Shown in pieces: positions 8,296-17,303 of a stretch of DNA of 64,000 nt. Position numbers and translations under genes: made by a program. This DNA is from an uncultured Oscillospiraceae bacterium (GTDB lineage: Bacteria; Bacillota; Clostridia; Oscillospirales; Oscillospiraceae). Numbering within the stretch: position 1 is the first letter of the stretch; the number at the start of each line of letters is the position of its first letter. The stretch covers positions 8,205-72,204 of the forward strand of contig CAKTKC010000016.1 in assembly GCA_934569225.1 (NCBI GenBank), written 5' to 3'. Under the pieces are notes generated by a model, which searched no databases, was not told where the DNA came from, and saw nothing but the letters and a program-made list of their open reading frames with translations.

Positions 8296-8862
8296 ATGAA
8301 GCGCCTGTTTTTATCCCTGTTTCTTCTTGCTTTTCTGTTCAGCGGATGCACCACGGAGAAACCCGCCGCGACGACTGCCACCGAAACCATTTCCCCGACG
8401 CAGGCCGCCGCGTTCAGCCCCATTTCCGAGACGATCAATGGATTCGAGGGCGGGTCTGTCCCCGTCCAGCTCACCATCCGTGTGGAAAATGTGTTGGAGG
8501 GCGACGCCGCCTACCGGCAGCTATTGACTCAGGGGTGCGAGGTTTCCGCCCCGGAGGACGGCTCGGAATACGCCCTCATTTCGGTGACGGTGACCTACGA
8601 CGACGGTGAACCGGATACGCTGGATTTTGTGGAAAACTATCCCGCCTCGCTGGCGGCGGCCAGAGTCGCGTTTCACCTTCCCCCCAACGCATCCGCCAAC
8701 GCCCAGGATATGACCGCTTTCCTCGAAAATCCCATCTGGAACCAGGCCTTGACAAAGGGCGGCAGCATCTCGGGGGATATCCTGTTCCTACAGGACGTCG
8801 GGAACACCCAGCCCCTCTATTTTGAAGGCTACGGCCAGGCCGTCACCTTTGCAATCCACTAA
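8296..8862 (+). CDS. Predicted lipoprotein of unknown function
   Basis: A 188-residue exported protein. The N-terminus has a lysine/arginine start, a hydrophobic core and a lipobox LFSGC with the acylated cysteine at residue 18, followed by a threonine/alanine-rich linker and a mostly beta-type domain of about 140 residues that I do not recognise. ATG at 8296 is preferred over an in-frame TTG at 8290 because AAAGGG lies at normal distance. It follows the M56 sensor by 66 bases on the same strand and ends in a terminator, so it is plausibly the last gene of the BlaI-type operon, either a target or an accessory surface protein. Confidence 0.75.
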   Translation: MKRLFLSLFLLAFLFSGCTTEKPAATTATETISPTQAAAFSPISETINGFEGGSVPVQLTIRVENVLEGDAAYRQLLTQGCEVSAPEDGSEYALISVTVTYDDGEPDTLDFVENYPASLAAARVAFHLPPNASANAQDMTAFLENPIWNQALTKGGSISGDILFLQDVGNTQPLYFEGYGQAVTFAIH

Positions 8863-8896
8863 AAAATGTCTCCGGCGCGAAGCCGGAGACATTTTT
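8861..8896. terminator. Bidirectional terminator between lipoprotein and pfp
   Basis: An 11-bp perfect stem (8866-8876 with 8882-8892) has an A-run before and a T-run after it. It can end both the plus-strand lipoprotein transcript and the minus-strand pfp transcript. Confidence 0.85.
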
Positions 8897-8908
8897 GTTT
8901 GCAGTTAA

Positions 8909-10567
8909 TTACGCCTTTTCCAGAGCCAGGGTTCTGGTGGTCAGATCACAAACCTCGCGGGGTCCAAAGTACTGAATGGCGCCGGGGTAGACATAGCAGG
9001 TCTCTGCCGCCCACTCGGCTCTGTGCTCGGCGAAGAACCGGAAGGGCTTGCCGTCCAGCTCCACCAGAGCCTTGCGGATAACGGGCTTGTCCTTGCCGTT
9101 TCTTCTCTCCATGTTCATCATCTTGGTGATGGGCATACCGCCTGCCACCCACTCCTCGGCGGGCTTGGACAGGTTGGAGACCTTGGACAGATAGCCGGTG
9201 TAGCCATACTGGATCAGCATGAAGGCGTTGTAGCCCAGAGAGTAGCAGTAGTCAGCGTCAAAGTTGGAGGGGAATGCGCAGCGGCCTTCGTAGCCCAGGA
9301 AGTGATGCTGGGTGGAGAACTTGCCGTTGTAGGTTCCGGCAGCCTTCCGGGCGGCCAGATTGTCTCTGACCAGGGCGGAGAACAGCTTCTCGGACTCGAT
9401 GAGGGAGACCTGCACGTTGCCGTGGGGGTCGCGCTCCAGGAACAGCTGCTGCTGGATGCTCTGGGGCAGGATGGCGAACACGTCCATGGACTGCTTGGTC
9501 AGGCCATTCTTGATGAAGGCGTACTTCTCTTCCCAAGTGGGCAGGGTGTTGAACTGGGCGGTCTTCTCGCCAGCCAGCAGCTCGTTGATCTCCGCGATCA
9601 GCACGGAGAACTCGGGGACGAACTCCACGATGCCCTCGGGGATGATGGCGACGCCGAAGTTCCAGCCCTTTGCCGCCCGGGTGGCCACGGAGTCGGCAAT
9701 GTAGTCCGCGATCTGGGCAAGGGACATCTTCTTCTCGGCCACTTCCTCGCCGATCAGGCAGATGTTGGGCTGGGTCTCCAGGGCGCATTCCAGCGCCACG
9801 TGGGAAGCGGAACGACCCATGACCTTGACAAAGTGCCAATACTTCTTGGCGGAGTTGGCGTCACGCTCGATGTTGCCGATGATCTCGCTGTAGGTCTTGG
9901 TGGCGGTGTCGAAGCCGAAGGAGCACTCGATGTCCTCGTTCTTCAGGTCGCCGTCGATGGTCTTGGGGCAGCCGATGACCTGAATGCCGCTGTTGTGGGC
10001 GGCAAAATACTCGGCGAGAACCGCGGCGTTGGTGTTGGAGTCGTCGCCGCCGATGATGACGATGGCGGTGATGCCGTGCTTCTTGCACACTCCCTCGGCA
10101 ATGGCGAACTGCTCCTCGGTCTCCAGCTTGGTTCTGCCGGAGCCGATGATGTCAAATCCGCCGGTGTTGCGGTACTGGTTGATATACTCGTCGTCAAAGA
10201 CCACGTAGTTGTCCTCCAGCAGACCGCTGGGGCCGCCCTTGAAGCCGTAGAGGACATTTTCCTTGTCGCAGGCCTTCAGCGCGTCGTACAGGCCGCAGAT
10301 GACGTTGTGGCCGCCGGGTGCCTGACCGCCGGAAAGGATCACGCCCACAACCTGCTTTTTGGCCTCAGAGGTATTCTTACCCTTCTGGAAGGTGATCTCG
10401 TTTTTGCCGTAGGTATTGGGGAACAGCGCCTTGATCTTTTCCTGATCCGCGACGCTCTCGGTGGCGCCGCCGCTGCACACACAAATATCAGAAATCCCGT
10501 TTCTGAGCATACCCGGAAGCTTGGGACTGTACTGGTATCTTGCTACCTGGAGAGGGGACAGTTTCAT
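8909..10567 (-). CDS. pfp: Pyrophosphate--fructose-6-phosphate 1-phosphotransferase
   Basis: A 552-residue PPi-dependent phosphofructokinase of the long form. It carries out the reversible phosphorylation of fructose-6-phosphate with PPi in cytoplasmic glycolysis/gluconeogenesis. Diagnostic residues are GGDDSN (Asp in place of the ATP-type Gly, blocking ATP), PKTIDGDL at the catalytic site, MGRSASH and the substrate-binding PEG motif. The start at 10567 (MKLSPLQ) is chosen over a GTG at 10579 because that codon overlaps the AAGGAG site. A TTTACG/TATAAT promoter lies upstream. Class II aldolase, the next step in the pathway, is divergently encoded 290 bp away. Confidence 0.95.
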   Translation of the reverse strand: MKLSPLQVARYQYSPKLPGMLRNGISDICVCSGGATESVADQEKIKALFPNTYGKNEITFQKGKNTSEAKKQVVGVILSGGQAPGGHNVICGLYDALKACDKENVLYGFKGGPSGLLEDNYVVFDDEYINQYRNTGGFDIIGSGRTKLETEEQFAIAEGVCKKHGITAIVIIGGDDSNTNAAVLAEYFAAHNSGIQVIGCPKTIDGDLKNEDIECSFGFDTATKTYSEIIGNIERDANSAKKYWHFVKVMGRSASHVALECALETQPNICLIGEEVAEKKMSLAQIADYIADSVATRAAKGWNFGVAIIPEGIVEFVPEFSVLIAEINELLAGEKTAQFNTLPTWEEKYAFIKNGLTKQSMDVFAILPQSIQQQLFLERDPHGNVQVSLIESEKLFSALVRDNLAARKAAGTYNGKFSTQHHFLGYEGRCAFPSNFDADYCYSLGYNAFMLIQYGYTGYLSKVSNLSKPAEEWVAGGMPITKMMNMERRNGKDKPVIRKALVELDGKPFRFFAEHRAEWAAETCYVYPGAIQYFGPREVCDLTTRTLALEKA

Positions 10568-10605
10568 GGATGTATACACTCCTTACTGAATTTTGTTCAA
10601 AGGGG

Positions 10606-10634
10606 ATTATACTCCATTTTCCGCCAAACGTAAA
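10606..10634 (-). promoter_or_regulatory. pfp promoter
   Basis: On the minus strand TTTACG (10629-10634) and TATAAT (10606-10611) are separated by 17 bp, about 40 bases upstream of the start codon. Confidence 0.6.
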
Positions 10635-10692
10635 TAGCAAAATTCTGATTTTTTCCCAGGAAAAACTTCAAAGTGCCGCTTTCCCTTTCAAA

Positions 10693-10711
10693 ACGGCGCT
10701 GTCAGCGCCGT
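10693..10711. repeat. Short GC-rich hairpin in the pfp-fba intergenic region
   Basis: An 8-bp perfect inverted repeat (10693-10700 and 10704-10711) with a 3-base loop sits between the divergent promoters. Flanking AAAACGG and CCGTTTT could extend it into a larger nested structure. It may be a regulatory site shared by pfp and fba. Confidence 0.4.
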
Positions 10712-10774
10712 CAGTGGCCGTTTTTCTGGTGAAAATGAACATTTTGCCGGGACGGAAGTATCAAAATATTTATA

Positions 10775-10802
10775 TTGAAAAACCCCGAAAATGTGCTATA
10801 AT
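10775..10802 (+). promoter_or_regulatory. fba promoter with extended -10
   Basis: TTGAAA at 10775-10780, a 16-bp spacer and TGC-TATAAT ending at 10802. The perfect, extended -10 suggests strong expression, as expected for a glycolytic gene. Confidence 0.75.
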
Positions 10803-10856
10803 GTCAGCGGAATAGAAGCGGGTTTCGGCCCGCAGTTTAAGAAAGGATGATTCCAA

Positions 10857-11825
10857 ATGGCTCTTGTAACCACAACTGAGATGTTCAAGAAGGCTTACGA
10901 CGGCGGCTACGCCATCGGCGCTTTCAACGTCAACAACATGGAAATCGTTCAGGGCATCACCGAGGCCTGCCGCGAGGAGAAGGCTCCCGTTATCCTGCAG
11001 GTCTCCAAGGGCGCCCGCGCCTATGCCAACCACACCTACCTGGTAAAGCTGGTGGAGGCTGCTGTCATCGAGTGCCCCGAGATCCCCATTGCTCTGCATC
11101 TGGATCACGGCCCCGACTTTGAGACCTGCAAGGCCTGCATCGACGGCGGCTTTACCTCCGTCATGATCGACGCCTCCTCCAAGCCCTTCGCCGAGAACAT
11201 CGAGATCACCCGCAAGGTCGTTGAGTACGCCCACGACCACGGTGTCGTCGTTGAGGCTGAGCTGGGCACCCTGGCCGGCATTGAGGACGACGTCAAGGTC
11301 GCCGCTCACGCTGCCTCCTACACCCGTCCCGAGGAAGTGGAAGAGTTCGTGACCAAGACCGGCTGCGATTCTCTGGCCATCGCCATCGGCACCAGCCACG
11401 GCGCTTACAAGTTCACCGCTGCCCAGTGTACCCGCAATGCGGACGGTGTTCTGGTTCCGCCTCCCCTGCGCTTCGACGTTCTGGAAGAGGTCTCCCGCCG
11501 TCTGCCCGGCTTCCCCATTGTTCTGCACGGTTCTTCTTCCGTTCCTCAGAACTACGTGAAGATGATCAACGAGAACGGCGGCAAGATGCCCGACGCCGTT
11601 GGTATCCCCGAGGAGCAGCTGCGTCACGCTGCCGAGCTGTCCGTCTGCAAGATCAACATCGACTCCGACCTGCGTCTTGCCATGACCGGCACCATCCGTC
11701 AGTTCTTCAACGAGCATCCCGACAAGTTCGACCCCCGCGAGTACCTGAAGCCCGCCCGTGCCAACATCAAGGAACTGGTTCGCCACAAGCTGGTGGACGT
11801 CCTGGGCTGCGCCGGCAAGGCTTAA
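10857..11825 (+). CDS. fba: Class II fructose-bisphosphate aldolase
   Basis: A 322-residue zinc-dependent aldolase that cleaves fructose-1,6-bisphosphate to dihydroxyacetone phosphate and glyceraldehyde-3-phosphate. Recognisable features are GAFNVNNME near the N-terminus, the HLDHG metal/catalytic segment, EAELGTLAGIEDD, the GTSHG loop, LHGSSSVP and NIDSDLR at the phosphate site. The start follows GAAAGGATG at proper spacing. Codon use is visibly biased, with many GCC, CTG and AAG codons and CGT/CGC for arginine, unlike most neighbours; this fits a highly expressed gene. It is transcribed alone between its own promoter and a strong terminator. Confidence 0.96.
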   Translation: MALVTTTEMFKKAYDGGYAIGAFNVNNMEIVQGITEACREEKAPVILQVSKGARAYANHTYLVKLVEAAVIECPEIPIALHLDHGPDFETCKACIDGGFTSVMIDASSKPFAENIEITRKVVEYAHDHGVVVEAELGTLAGIEDDVKVAAHAASYTRPEEVEEFVTKTGCDSLAIAIGTSHGAYKFTAAQCTRNADGVLVPPPLRFDVLEEVSRRLPGFPIVLHGSSSVPQNYVKMINENGGKMPDAVGIPEEQLRHAAELSVCKINIDSDLRLAMTGTIRQFFNEHPDKFDPREYLKPARANIKELVRHKLVDVLGCAGKA

Positions 11826-11841
11826 CCGTCAATACCCATTT

Positions 11842-11876
11842 AATTGGCTCCCGAACATTCGGGAGCCAATTTTTTA
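11842..11876 (+). terminator. fba terminator
   Basis: A perfect stem (11842-11855 with 11858-11871) is followed by a run of six T residues; the effective loop is AACATT. Confidence 0.9.
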
Positions 11877-11887
11877 TCGCATGAGTG

Positions 11888-12009
11888 CCCCTTGCTTCTC
11901 CCTTTGGGAGAGGTGGACGAGCGAAGCGAGGACGGAGAGGGTATACCTGGGTGCAATGCCCTCTCAGTCACCTTCGGTGACAGCTCTCCCAGAGGGAGAG
12001 CCAATGGGG
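11888..12009. repeat. 122-bp imperfect inverted-repeat element
   Basis: The two ends are imperfect inverted copies of each other: CCCC, then a CTCCC-n-GGGAGAG hairpin, then an internal arm (about 11913-11941 and 11959-11985). CTTCTCCCTTTGGGAGAG on the left mirrors CTCTCCCAGAGGGAGAGCC on the right. It encodes nothing and lies between a terminator and a convergent gene. This form is typical of small, non-autonomous repeated elements scattered in Oscillospirales genomes; the copy number cannot be judged from one window. Confidence 0.6.
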
Positions 12010-12025
12010 TGTACCCCGCACTAGA

Positions 12026-12057
12026 AATGGAGCGTATCTGTACCGATACGCTCCATT
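12026..12057 (-). terminator. Hairpin ending the two-component operon
   Basis: A perfect 13-bp stem (12026-12038 with 12045-12057) around TGTACC lies 7 bases beyond the response-regulator stop. The minus-strand tail reads TTTCTAG, a weak U-tract. Confidence 0.6.
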
Positions 12058-12064
12058 CACTATC

Positions 12065-12808
12065 TTATCCGTTCTGTTCCAGGAAATCCCGGCGGTATTG
12101 GGAGGGCGTGACGCCCTCGGACTTTTTGAATACCTTGGTGAACACCCGATAGTCGGCGTAGCCGGACTGCTCCGACACCTCCGCGATGGGCAATGATGTG
12201 GTCAGCAGCAGCTTTTTCGCCTGCTCCATGCGGATGTTGGTAAAATACGTCAGGAAATTGACGCCGATCTCGCTTTTGAACAGCTGGCTGATGTACTGGG
12301 GATTCAGGTGAAATTCCTCCGCCAGCACGCTGAGGCTCACTTCCTCCGCTAAATGCTCCTGCAAATAGCGGGTGATGCCGTGAATGGGGCGTTCCTCCTG
12401 CGGGGTCGTCTCCCCTGCGGACTGGTGCCGGAACATGGCGATCTTCAGATTGTCAATGCAGGTGCCGAATTCCTCGTAGTTCACCGGCTTCAGAATGTAG
12501 TCCGTGATCTGAAGCCGCAGGGCTTCCCGGCAGTAGGAAAAATCGTCGTAGCCGGACACGATGACAAAGGCCGTGTTCGGATGCTTGAGCCGGGACAGCT
12601 GGATGACCTTCAGGCCGTTCATAATGGGGATGTTGATATCCATGATGGCGATGTCCGGCTGTAAGCTATCGATTTTCGTCAGGGCGTCCATGCCGTCGGC
12701 GGCTTCCCCCACCACCTCGCAGTCGTGGCCTTCCCAGTCAAACAGGCGCTTGAAGCCCTCCCGGATCATGATTTCGTCATCCACCAGAAGCACACGCAGC
12801 TTCTTCAT
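12065..12808 (-). CDS. AraC-type response regulator (YesN-like)
   Basis: A 247-residue cytoplasmic regulator. The receiver domain (residues 1-120) has the acidic pair DDE at 10-12, phospho-acceptor Asp57 in IMDINIP and Lys107 in ILKPVN. An AraC-type double helix-turn-helix occupies about 145-245, ending with the usual GVTPSQYRR. It is encoded 3' of its sensor kinase with a 4-base ATGA overlap. As the last gene of a five-gene operon with an ABC exporter, it probably controls that exporter and/or envelope genes in response to the kinase. Confidence 0.92.
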   Translation of the reverse strand: MKKLRVLLVDDEIMIREGFKRLFDWEGHDCEVVGEAADGMDALTKIDSLQPDIAIMDINIPIMNGLKVIQLSRLKHPNTAFVIVSGYDDFSYCREALRLQITDYILKPVNYEEFGTCIDNLKIAMFRHQSAGETTPQEERPIHGITRYLQEHLAEEVSLSVLAEEFHLNPQYISQLFKSEIGVNFLTYFTNIRMEQAKKLLLTTSLPIAEVSEQSGYADYRVFTKVFKKSEGVTPSQYRRDFLEQNG

Positions 12809-14109
12809 TCCGCTTCCTCCTTCAGCGGCAGCACGATGTGCGCCGTTACGCCGCCGTCCTTGTTTTCCGTATAGCTCAGGCCGTATTCCCGGCCGCAGAG
12901 CAGCTTGATGCGCTTCTGCACGTTCAGAATGCCGATGCTGTTGCCGGTGAGCTTGGGCGGCTGCTTATCGTAGGAAGCCAGCATGGCGTCGATGGCAGCC
13001 TTTTTCCCGTCAGCAAAGCCGCTGCCCGTGTCCCGGACGGAGATCTCCATGCAGTCCGCCGCCGTTTTCTGCGCCGAGATCACCACCGTGCCCCGGTAGC
13101 CCTTGTTTTTCAGGCCGTGGAGCAGACTGTTTTCCACAATGGGCTGCAAAATGAAGTTCGGCACCTGTGCGCCCCCCAGCTCCGGGTCGATGTCATACTC
13201 GCAGCAAAGCGCCGGATAACGGCAGCACATCAGCTCCATGTAGGCTTCCAGCAGCTCCATTTCGTCGTCCATGGTGACCATGGGTCTGTCCACCTTGACG
13301 CTGAGCCGGAAGAAATCCACCAACCGCATGAGCAGGCTTGCCACCGTTTTGTCCCCGTTCAGCTGCGCCTGAATGCGGATGGTATCCAGGGTGTTGTAAA
13401 GAAAATGGGGGTTGACCTGACTTTTCAGGTACAGCATGGACAGCTTCTGTTCCACCAGCTCCGCCCGGAGCGCCTCGGGATTTTCCAGCGTGAGGTAAAA
13501 GGACAGCGTCATCAGGGTGATGCCCATCCCACTGATAAGCCAGGTATGGTGCAGTCCCTGCAATACGCACACGGTAAACTCGATCACCAGCGCCGCGCCG
13601 ATGGCGGAGCGCTTTTTGCCGGGGATGGCTTTCCAACTCCCCACCAGAAGCCCGGCACACAGCAGCAGATAAAAGGCCACGGCGGCATAGGGAATCAGCA
13701 TGTAAGCCCCCGCAGAGTAGTTGCCCTCCGCCGTGACGGTGTAGGAAATGGGCAGCAGGAAATTTCCCAGCTCCGCCAGCACCAGAAATGCCTTCGCCGG
13801 CCAGTCCAGCCGCCGGGGCCTGCCCGTTTCCTCCTGCACCAGAATGGCAATGTACTGATAAAACAGGTAGATCACCGCCGCCATACTGCCCAGGAACAAC
13901 CGGTGCAGCGCCCCGTTCAGGAGCATCAGAACGGTGTCCAGATGGTTGACGGTGTAGACGGTGCAGCCGTCCAGCGCCAGATGCACCAGCACCGCCACCA
14001 GCAGCACCGAAAAGGTTTTGTGGAGCGCCGTATGCTCCTTTTCCGCCGTGAAATACATATAGGCCACAAAGGCCACCACCAGAAACAGCGCGATCTCCAT
14101 CCGAAGCAT
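12805..14109 (-). CDS. LytS/YehU-type membrane sensor histidine kinase
   Basis: A 434-residue kinase. Residues 1-210 form six or seven hydrophobic segments with little extracellular loop, suggesting membrane or small-ligand sensing. The cytoplasmic His_kinase domain carries QVNPHFLYN with the phosphorylated His235, an N-box LQPIVENSLLHG near 321-332 and DTGSGF in the ATP lid. It phosphorylates the AraC-type regulator encoded next. It begins 25 bases after the ABC permease gene and belongs to the same operon. The signal is unknown; exporter substrates or peptides are plausible because of the linkage. Confidence 0.9.
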   Translation of the reverse strand: MLRMEIALFLVVAFVAYMYFTAEKEHTALHKTFSVLLVAVLVHLALDGCTVYTVNHLDTVLMLLNGALHRLFLGSMAAVIYLFYQYIAILVQEETGRPRRLDWPAKAFLVLAELGNFLLPISYTVTAEGNYSAGAYMLIPYAAVAFYLLLCAGLLVGSWKAIPGKKRSAIGAALVIEFTVCVLQGLHHTWLISGMGITLMTLSFYLTLENPEALRAELVEQKLSMLYLKSQVNPHFLYNTLDTIRIQAQLNGDKTVASLLMRLVDFFRLSVKVDRPMVTMDDEMELLEAYMELMCCRYPALCCEYDIDPELGGAQVPNFILQPIVENSLLHGLKNKGYRGTVVISAQKTAADCMEISVRDTGSGFADGKKAAIDAMLASYDKQPPKLTGNSIGILNVQKRIKLLCGREYGLSYTENKDGGVTAHIVLPLKEEAE

Positions 14110-14134
14110 GAGCGTTCCTCCCCCTCCGATCGTA

Positions 14135-15733
14135 TTACAGCTGGGCGAACCGGGCGCTGCCTTTCTTTTTCAGCCACAGATACAGCAGGGCGCACAGGAT
14201 CAGATTCAGCCCCGCAAGGCCGCCCATGTATCCGAAGAAGCCCAGCGTCCACCCCGGCAGCGCCACGTAGCCTACGAACAGCAGTATCGTATAGCCGAAG
14301 CTGCCGAACAGGGCGATCATCACAGGGGCGCTCTGCTTGATGGGCGAAATCTCGTTCGTCCAGGTCAGGATGGGATTTTTCACCCCCAGGAACAGGCCGA
14401 ACAGCGCCATCAGCACCACGTAGGACATTACCAGCAGCGTCATCATCAGAAGCTGCACAGGCAGGAACGGATAGACCGCCGCCGCGCACACAATGCACAG
14501 CACCATGGGAACCGCCGTGAGAATGATCTGCATGGAAAGCTTCGCTTTCAGCACCTGCCAGGGCGTGACCGGCAGGGACTGCATGAGCCACAGGCTCTTC
14601 CCTTCCAGGGACACCGAGGGAGCGGTCATGTCATTCATGGATGCAACGCCGCACAGGCAGATGGACAGCATCACCGGCACGCTTCCCTCCAGGCCGTCAA
14701 ACAGCGTCTCCACCGTGGCGAGGAATTCGCCGCCCTTCCAGAGGATCAGCAGTGCGCAGACCGGCATCAGGAACGTACCCAGGCCGCAGTTGAGCATGTA
14801 GTTGGGGCTTGCGCCGAAATGGGCAAACTCCCGGCCAAGCAGCGCCGCAGGAATGCTCTTCTGCCGCACGGCGGTTTCCCGGTATGCCGTCCGGGCGGCC
14901 TTGCCCGTGGCGGTGGCGGTTTTCAGAAAGCTGCGGGAAATCAGCACCCACATGAGGGCGAACAGCGCCGCGACGAACAGGGTCACGAGGATGCACGCTT
15001 TCACGTCCCCCGTGCCGACGCTGCCAAACAGGTAGATGGGGTAGGCGCCATTCCTGACGGCGGCGCCGTAGACCGCCAGATTGGCAAGCAGCTCCTGAAT
15101 CAGCGCCATTGCCCGGAAATAGAAGAAATAATACGCGCCGAAAAACGCCAGAGAAATGACGACGGTCACAAAGCTCTTATGCTTCAGCAGGCTGATCTTC
15201 GCGACCACCCAGCCCAGAGCGCAGGACAGCGTCATGACAAAAACGGAGATCAGCGCAGTCAGCAGCACGCCGCCCAGCACGTTTGCCAGCGTCGCACCGG
15301 CCACCGCCCAGTAGACGATCACCGCCGGAAGAATCACGATTCCGGAATACAGCAGTCCCATCAGGTAAACGCCCAGCAGCCGGGAGGCCAGCAGCACGGA
15401 GACCGGAATGGGCATGGACAGCAGCAGGTCGTTGTCCTTCGCCAGATACAGGCTGGCATAGGTATTGAACACGCTGCCGAACACGCCGAGGAACACCGCA
15501 AGAAGCCCCATCAGCGCAAAGTACAGCCAGCCCATCCCCGCTTGCGCCATGGGCGCGCACATTTTGACCGAAAGCAGCGTGAAAATGCCGCCGAGAACCC
15601 CCACCATCAGTACTACAAACATAGCCATATACGCAGCGGTCGCCGCCTTGGAACGGGCTTTATTCTTTTTCGCGTCGTAATAATAGGAGCGGAAAATCTC
15701 CAGCAGCTGCTTTTTCAGCAAGAGTTTCAGCAT
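14135..15733 (-). CDS. ABC-2-type exporter membrane subunit
   Basis: A 532-residue integral membrane protein with about twelve hydrophobic segments and cytoplasmic N-terminal LLKKQLLEIF, resembling large permeases of the ABC-2 superfamily that pair with a single ATPase. It overlaps the 3' end of the ATPase gene by 7 bases, so both are made together. The KDNDLLLSMPIP segment near residue 98 is a frequent mark of these permeases. The substrate is not apparent; the following two-component genes suggest peptide or antibiotic export or detoxification. Confidence 0.85.
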   Translation of the reverse strand: MLKLLLKKQLLEIFRSYYYDAKKNKARSKAATAAYMAMFVVLMVGVLGGIFTLLSVKMCAPMAQAGMGWLYFALMGLLAVFLGVFGSVFNTYASLYLAKDNDLLLSMPIPVSVLLASRLLGVYLMGLLYSGIVILPAVIVYWAVAGATLANVLGGVLLTALISVFVMTLSCALGWVVAKISLLKHKSFVTVVISLAFFGAYYFFYFRAMALIQELLANLAVYGAAVRNGAYPIYLFGSVGTGDVKACILVTLFVAALFALMWVLISRSFLKTATATGKAARTAYRETAVRQKSIPAALLGREFAHFGASPNYMLNCGLGTFLMPVCALLILWKGGEFLATVETLFDGLEGSVPVMLSICLCGVASMNDMTAPSVSLEGKSLWLMQSLPVTPWQVLKAKLSMQIILTAVPMVLCIVCAAAVYPFLPVQLLMMTLLVMSYVVLMALFGLFLGVKNPILTWTNEISPIKQSAPVMIALFGSFGYTILLFVGYVALPGWTLGFFGYMGGLAGLNLILCALLYLWLKKKGSARFAQL

Positions 15734-16440
15734 GATTCTCCCTCCAGCTCCAGGAACACTTCCTCCAGAGAGTCGTCGCCCTTGACTTCCTCCATGGTGC
15801 CGGAGCGGATGAGCCTGCCGCCCTTGATGATGGCAACCTTGTCGCAGAGCTTCTCCGCCACCTCCAGCACATGGGTGGAGAAGAAGATCGCGCCGCCCCG
15901 GTCGCAGATCTCCCGCATCATGCCTTTCAGCAGGTGCGCCGCCTTGGGGTCAAGCCCCACAAAGGGTTCGTCCATGAGGATAAGCTGCGGCTCGTGGAGC
16001 CATGCGGCGATGATGGCCAGCTTCTGCTTCATGCCGTGGGAATAGGCCGCGATGGGCTGCGCCAGATCGCCGGTCAGCTCAAAGGCGTCCGCGTACCGGC
16101 GGATGCGCTCGCGCCGCAGAGCGGCATCCACGCCGAAAATGTCCGCAATGAAGTTCAGATATTTGATGCCCGTCATGTACTCGTACAGGTCGGGATTGTC
16201 CGGGATATAGGCGATTTTCCGCTTGCATTCCAGGGGCTTTTCCCGGACGGAATCGCCGCCGATATAAATTTCTCCCGCGTCAAACTGCAAAATGCCCGCC
16301 ACGGATTTCAGCGTTGTGGTCTTGCCCGCGCCGTTGTGGCCGATGAAGCCGTAAATCTCACCGGGACGGATGTGCAGGTTCAGGTCGTCCACGGCCTTCT
16401 TTTCCCCGTAGGTTTTCGTCAGATGTTCAATGTTCAGCAT
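15727..16440 (-). CDS. ABC transporter ATP-binding protein
   Basis: A 237-residue ATPase. Walker A GHNGAGKTTT is at residues 34-43, the signature reads YSHGMKQKL in place of the usual LSGGQ, and Walker B is LILMDEPFVG with a following histidine switch (STHVLE). This is the BcrA/CcmA-like exporter type that energises ABC-2 permeases. The start at 16440 is preceded by AGGAGAGG; an upstream in-frame start would add 39 residues that look non-coding. It lies between the unknown anchored protein (25-base gap) and the permease (7-base overlap). Confidence 0.93.
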   Translation of the reverse strand: MLNIEHLTKTYGEKKAVDDLNLHIRPGEIYGFIGHNGAGKTTTLKSVAGILQFDAGEIYIGGDSVREKPLECKRKIAYIPDNPDLYEYMTGIKYLNFIADIFGVDAALRRERIRRYADAFELTGDLAQPIAAYSHGMKQKLAIIAAWLHEPQLILMDEPFVGLDPKAAHLLKGMMREICDRGGAIFFSTHVLEVAEKLCDKVAIIKGGRLIRSGTMEEVKGDDSLEEVFLELEGESC

Positions 16441-16465
16441 ATCGTACCTCTCCTTTTTTGTTTCG

Positions 16466-17287
16466 TCAGCCCCGCAGGCCCGCCGCCTGCATGATGGCTT
16501 CGATGCTTTCTGCCGGCTCGCTTCCCCAGAAGCGGTGAATATCCGCGCATCCGGCAACGTCCAGCATGTCGTCCGCCTCGTCGGTCAGCAGTCTCTGATA
16601 GGCGTTGTCCACAAGCTCCAGTTTTTCCACGCACAGCGCCTGATCGTCACCCTTGGCGGCCAACCACGCGGCGGCCGCTTCGCCGATCTCATCCACACCA
16701 AGGCCGGTGTTCACGCCCCAGTCCAGCAGCCTGACGGCCACCTGCACCGCCCGCAGAGAGGAACCGGAGATACCGGGGACGACGTTTTCGTCGATATCGT
16801 CCAGAATGGGCAGGGTCAGAACCGGCTCTGCCGCGGTCGGCGCTTCGGTGGGAAGTTCCGTCGGCGCTTCGGTCACGGTGGTATCGGAATCGCTCGCGGT
16901 ATCGAGCGTGGCAGCTTCCTTTGTCCAGATGCTTCTCTCCCCCTGCCCGGTCTTGAGGATGACCTCGTCAATTTTCCCTTCCACGGGGATAGCTACATGG
17001 AAGTCCCCCGTTTCAAAAATGCCGAATACCGCGCTGAAACGGAAGCCCACATACAGCTTGCCGCCCAGTTCCTCGGTATAGCAGCCGCAGAAGCCCTCCG
17101 GGAAGGAGCCGGGGTAGAAGCCCTTGATCGTGACGGCGCTTCCGCTCACGTCCACGGATGTAATGGCCGCCTCCTCACAGGCGCGGAAGCCGAAAACCTT
17201 CCAGCCATAGCGTCCCGCCATAAAAACGCCGGTGAACAGGATCGCCATGACCAGCAGCGTGATGATAACTGTTTTGATGAATTTCAT
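16466..17287 (-). CDS. Membrane-anchored protein of unknown function
   Basis: A 273-residue protein that I do not recognise. It has one N-terminal membrane helix (about residues 5-27), an extracytoplasmic beta-type region to about 125, a threonine/proline/glutamate-rich linker containing TEAPTELPTEAPT (about 142-154), and a helical C-terminal half with many small residues. AAGGAG precedes the ATG at normal distance. It is the first gene of the ABC exporter/two-component operon, so it may be a surface accessory or sensor component of that system. Confidence 0.7.
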   Translation of the reverse strand: MKFIKTVIITLLVMAILFTGVFMAGRYGWKVFGFRACEEAAITSVDVSGSAVTIKGFYPGSFPEGFCGCYTEELGGKLYVGFRFSAVFGIFETGDFHVAIPVEGKIDEVILKTGQGERSIWTKEAATLDTASDSDTTVTEAPTELPTEAPTAAEPVLTLPILDDIDENVVPGISGSSLRAVQVAVRLLDWGVNTGLGVDEIGEAAAAWLAAKGDDQALCVEKLELVDNAYQRLLTDEADDMLDVAGCADIHRFWGSEPAESIEAIMQAAGLRG

Positions 17288-17303
17288 AATGTCTCCTTCT
17301 CAT

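Noticed and set aside
9023-10633. A 536-codon open frame opposite pfp
   Set aside because: Antisense shadow; pfp shows every family motif, and the opposite frame is leucine/glycine/valine-rich without structure.
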